This document shows positions 4,396-7,262 of a stretch of 7,262 nucleotides of DNA, in pieces (position 1 is the first letter of the stretch; each line of letters begins with the position of its first letter). A program made the translations under genes and the position numbers. A model generated the notes under the pieces. The model was not told the DNA's origin. It searched no databases and saw only the letters and a program-made list of their open reading frames with translations. This DNA is from an uncultured Christensenellaceae bacterium (GTDB lineage: Bacteria > Bacillota > Clostridia > Christensenellales > CAG-314): contig CAJUIV010000037.1 of the NCBI GenBank assembly GCA_910586905.1, forward strand, positions 1 through 7,262, given 5' to 3'.

Positions 4396-7038
4396 GTGGC
4401 AAAAAAGTATACTTATTTGTTCAGTGAAGGCGACGCGTCGATGCGCGAACTTCTTGGCGGTAAAGGCGCAAACTTGGCTGAAATGACCAAGATTGGATTG
4501 CCCGTTCCCCAAGGCTTTACCATTTCGACGGAAGCTTGCACTCAATACTACGAAGACGGTAGACATATCAACGACGAAATAAAGGGTCAGATTATGGACT
4601 ACATCGCAAAAATGGAAAAGGTTACCGGCAAAAAGTTCGGCGATAAGGAAAATCCCCTTCTCGTATCCGTACGTTCCGGCGCTCGCGCGTCTATGCCCGG
4701 CATGATGGACACCATTTTGAACCTTGGTTTGAACGAAGAGGTAGTTGAAGTTTTGGCTAAAAAGTCGGGTAATCCCCGTTGGGCTTACGACTGCTACAGA
4801 AGATTTATTCAAATGTTCTCCGACGTCGTTATGGAAGTCGGCAAAAAATACTTTGAAGTCTTGATTGACAAAATGAAGGAAAAACGCGGCGTTACCAACG
4901 ACGTTGACCTTACCGCCGACGACCTTAAAGAACTTGCAAATCAATTTAAAGCCGAATACAAAGCTAAAATCGGCAAGAACTTCCCCACCGACCCCAAAGA
5001 ACAATTATTCGCCGCCGTCGAAGCGGTGTTCCGCAGCTGGGATAACCCCCGCGCGAATATTTACCGTATGGACCACGATATCCCCTATAGCTGGGGCACC
5101 GCGGTTAACGTGCAGATGATGGCTTTCGGTAATATGGGCGACGATTGCGGAACGGGCGTTGCGTTTACCCGTAACCCCGCTACTGGCGAAAAAGGACTTA
5201 TGGGCGAATTTCTTATGAACGCTCAGGGCGAAGACGTCGTTGCAGGCGTCCGTACTCCTATGCATATCGACCAAATGGCGAAAATTTTGCCCGACGTATA
5301 TAAACAATTCTTGGAAGTTTGCGATACCCTCGAACATCACTACAGAGATATGCAGGATATGGAATTTACAATCGAGCAGGGCAAACTGTTTATGCTTCAA
5401 ACCCGTAACGGCAAACGTACGGCTGCCGCGGCTATCAAAATCGCATGCGATTTGATTGACGAAGGTATGATTACCGAACAGGAAGCTTTGATGCAAATCG
5501 ACGCGAAATCTTTGGATATGCTTCTTCACCCGACGTTCGACGCTAAAGCGCTTGCAGACGCCGACAAGAAAAACGTTGTAGGTAAAGGTATTGCCGCAAG
5601 TCCTGGCGCTGCCGCCGGTACGGTAGTGTTCACTCCGGAAGACGCCGTAGAACTCGGAAAACAAAAGAAAAAGGTAATTTTGGTAAGACTTGAAACTTCT
5701 CCCGAAGATATCGAGGGTATGAAGTACGCTCAAGGTATTTTGACCGTTCGCGGAGGACAAACTTCTCACGCTGCCGTTGTTGCGCGCGGTATGGGTACGT
5801 GCTGCGTATCCGGCTGCGGCGACATCAAAATGGACGAAGCCAACAAGCAATTCGAACTCGGCGGAAAAACATTCCGCGAAGGCGACGAAATTTCTTTGGA
5901 CGGTTCTACCGGTAAAATTTACGACGTGGCTATCAAAACCGTTCCCGCCGACCCCAGCAGCGGATACTTCGGACGTATTATGCAGCTTGCCGATAAGTAT
6001 AAGTCGTTAGACGTTCGTACCAATGCGGATACTCCTGCCGACGCTCAAAACGCCGCCCGTTTAGGAGCGCAAGGTATAGGTCTTTGCCGTACGGAGCATA
6101 TGTTCTTCGGCGAAGGTCGTATCGACAAAATCCGTGAAATGATTGTTTCCGAAACGGTTGAAGAACGCGAAGCCGCTCTTGCAAAAATCGAACCCCTGCA
6201 GCAAAAAGACTTTGAGGGGCTTATGGAAGCTTTGGAAGGTAAACCCGTTATTATCCGTTACCTTGACCCGCCGCTTCACGAGTTTGTTCCTACGGCAGAA
6301 AAGGATATAGAAGAACTTGCAAAGACGCAAGGCAAGACGGTTGCTCAAATCAAGCAAATTTGCAATAGTCTGCATGAATTTAACCCGATGATGGGTCATC
6401 GCGGATGCCGTCTTGCGGTAACCTATCCCGAAATTGCGGTTATGCAAACAAAGGCTGTTATCAAAGCTGCGTTGGCCGTTCAAAAACGTCATCCGTCTTG
6501 GCACGTTGTTCCCGAAATCATGATTCCTCTCGTAGGAGAAGTTAAGGAACTTGCTCATGTTAAAAAGGTTGTAGTAGCTACTGCGGACAAGGTTATCGCC
6601 GCCGCTAAATCCAACTTGAAATATCAAGTAGGTACGATGATTGAGATTCCGCGCGCGGCTCTTACTGCTGACGAAATCGCAAAAGAAGCCGAATTCTTCA
6701 GCTTCGGTACAAACGACCTTACTCAAATGACGTTCGGTTTCAGCCGCGACGACGCAAGCAAATTCTTGCCCAGTTACTACGGTGCTAAGATTTACGAAAG
6801 CGACCCGTTTGCCCGTCTCGATACAATCGGCGTAGGCAAACTTATGAAAATGGCAGTAACGCTCGGACGCGAAACCCGTCCCGAACTTCAATGCGGTATT
6901 TGCGGCGAACACGGCGGCGACCCCTCGAGTATCGAGTTCGCTCACAAAATCGGTTTGACTTACGTATCTTGTTCTCCTTACCGCGTTCCTATCGCAAGAC
7001 TTGCCGCAGCACAGGCTGCTATTAAGTATCCCAGATAG
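4396..7038 (+). CDS. ppdK: Pyruvate, phosphate dikinase
   Basis: The 880-residue, full-length enzyme interconverts pyruvate + ATP + phosphate and PEP + AMP + pyrophosphate in the cytoplasm. In anaerobes it can serve glycolysis (PPi-linked) or gluconeogenesis. The N-terminal nucleotide-binding part begins with LGGKGANLAEM (20-30) and includes SVRSGARASMPGMMDT (91-106). The swivelling phosphohistidine domain has GGQTSHAAVVARGMG, with His458 as phosphocarrier and Thr456 two residues before it, the position targeted by PpdK regulatory kinases elsewhere. The C-terminal PEP/pyruvate barrel has LCRTEHMFF (563-571), RYLDPPLHEF (621-630), GTMIEIPRA (746-754), FGTNDLTQ (770-777) and CGICGEHGGDP (833-843), where Cys836 is the expected catalytic cysteine. 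All key motifs are intact. GTG 4396 is the start because a perfect AGGAGG (4381-4386) lies 9 bases before it and MAKKYTYLFSEGDA is the usual N terminus. It has its own promoter and terminator, and no regulatory-protein gene is adjacent. Confidence 0.98.
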   Translation: MAKKYTYLFSEGDASMRELLGGKGANLAEMTKIGLPVPQGFTISTEACTQYYEDGRHINDEIKGQIMDYIAKMEKVTGKKFGDKENPLLVSVRSGARASMPGMMDTILNLGLNEEVVEVLAKKSGNPRWAYDCYRRFIQMFSDVVMEVGKKYFEVLIDKMKEKRGVTNDVDLTADDLKELANQFKAEYKAKIGKNFPTDPKEQLFAAVEAVFRSWDNPRANIYRMDHDIPYSWGTAVNVQMMAFGNMGDDCGTGVAFTRNPATGEKGLMGEFLMNAQGEDVVAGVRTPMHIDQMAKILPDVYKQFLEVCDTLEHHYRDMQDMEFTIEQGKLFMLQTRNGKRTAAAAIKIACDLIDEGMITEQEALMQIDAKSLDMLLHPTFDAKALADADKKNVVGKGIAASPGAAAGTVVFTPEDAVELGKQKKKVILVRLETSPEDIEGMKYAQGILTVRGGQTSHAAVVARGMGTCCVSGCGDIKMDEANKQFELGGKTFREGDEISLDGSTGKIYDVAIKTVPADPSSGYFGRIMQLADKYKSLDVRTNADTPADAQNAARLGAQGIGLCRTEHMFFGEGRIDKIREMIVSETVEEREAALAKIEPLQQKDFEGLMEALEGKPVIIRYLDPPLHEFVPTAEKDIEELAKTQGKTVAQIKQICNSLHEFNPMMGHRGCRLAVTYPEIAVMQTKAVIKAALAVQKRHPSWHVVPEIMIPLVGEVKELAHVKKVVVATADKVIAAAKSNLKYQVGTMIEIPRAALTADEIAKEAEFFSFGTNDLTQMTFGFSRDDASKFLPSYYGAKIYESDPFARLDTIGVGKLMKMAVTLGRETRPELQCGICGEHGGDPSSIEFAHKIGLTYVSCSPYRVPIARLAAAQAAIKYPR

Positions 7039-7067
7039 TCGGTAGAATAAATAGAATATAAGTTTTT

Positions 7068-7100
7068 AAACGGCGAAAGAAAATTTCTTTCGCCGTTTTT
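7068..7100 (+). terminator. Intrinsic terminator of ppdK
   Basis: A perfect 13-bp stem (7068-7080 with 7086-7098) has a 5-base loop and a GC-rich CGGCG/CGCCG core, followed by T to position 7100. It begins about 30 bases after the stop codon. Confidence 0.93.
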
Positions 7101-7159
7101 AATTTAAGAACCGTCAGTGATTAAATGCGCCTCAAAAAGTATCCGACTTTTGCGGTTCA

Positions 7160-7218
7160 CATCGCGATGCCGACGGTTATTTCGTATATTTGCAAATCTG
7201 GTTTTAAACGAGTATAAA
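7160..7218 (+). promoter_or_regulatory. Promoter reading out of the window, with an upstream palindrome
   Basis: TTGCAA (7190-7195) and TATAAA (7213-7218) are separated by 17 bases, a good sigma-A-type promoter for a gene beginning beyond the window. A perfect 10-base palindrome, CATCGCGATG (7160-7169), lies 20 bases upstream and could be an operator. AACCGTC (7109-7115) and GACGGTT (7172-7178) form a wide inverted repeat around it. No coding start is visible before the window ends. Confidence 0.5.
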
Positions 7219-7262
7219 GATCTAATACAACAAAAGAGAAACAAACAAGTTCAAAAGAGATA

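Noticed and set aside
4372..5004. Long - strand open frame of 210 codons overlapping ppdK
   Set aside because: It is a shadow of ppdK codon bias: the + strand frame is an unmistakable intact enzyme and the - strand product is Phe/Val-rich with no recognisable domain. The same applies to the - strand frames at 5005-5850 and 6061-6945.

Overview
The window reads as a chromosomal segment of an AT-rich, low-GC Gram-positive bacterium, most likely an anaerobic or gut member of the Clostridia (Bacillota). The evidence is a stand-alone domain that matches the DNA-binding half of the sporulation regulator Spo0A, a full-length pyruvate phosphate dikinase of the clostridial type, strong AGGAGG-like ribosome binding sites and classical intrinsic terminators. 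All supported genes are on the + strand. No tRNA, rRNA, insertion sequence, CRISPR array or known riboswitch was recognised.

Layout. Bases 1-126 hold the possible 3' end of an upstream gene, with the frame uncertain. Bases 127-378 are a regulatory region with a TACGTC repeat/palindrome cluster and a good extended -10 promoter. Bases 379-2479 form a compact three-gene operon: an ECF-type sigma factor, an exported papain-fold (C39-like) cysteine peptidase with its catalytic residues visible, and a single-pass membrane protein shaped like an anti-sigma factor. It ends in a strong terminator. Bases 2537-3431 are a roughly 0.9 kb gap with no convincing gene and possible gene debris. Bases 3432-3848 encode a 138-residue protein that is only the Spo0A C-terminal domain, without a receiver, followed by a terminator. 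Bases 3903-4308 are non-coding with a repeated TTCGGTC word. A sigma-A-like promoter at 4309-4337 drives ppdK (4396-7038), which ends at a near-perfect terminator. A further promoter near 7190-7218 points out of the window.

How the parts may work together. The operon looks like a self-contained surface signalling unit. The membrane protein would hold the sigma factor inactive and present an external sensor domain, and the exported cysteine peptidase encoded between them would act outside the membrane, either as the main output or as part of the trigger. This is inferred from architecture and gene order only. The receiver-less Spo0A-like protein is the second unusual item: it aligns without gaps to the Spo0A DNA-binding domain as recalled from memory, but two positions equivalent to DNA-contacting arginines differ. 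PpdK is ordinary central metabolism (pyruvate/PEP interconversion) and has its own promoter and terminator, so it appears transcriptionally separate.
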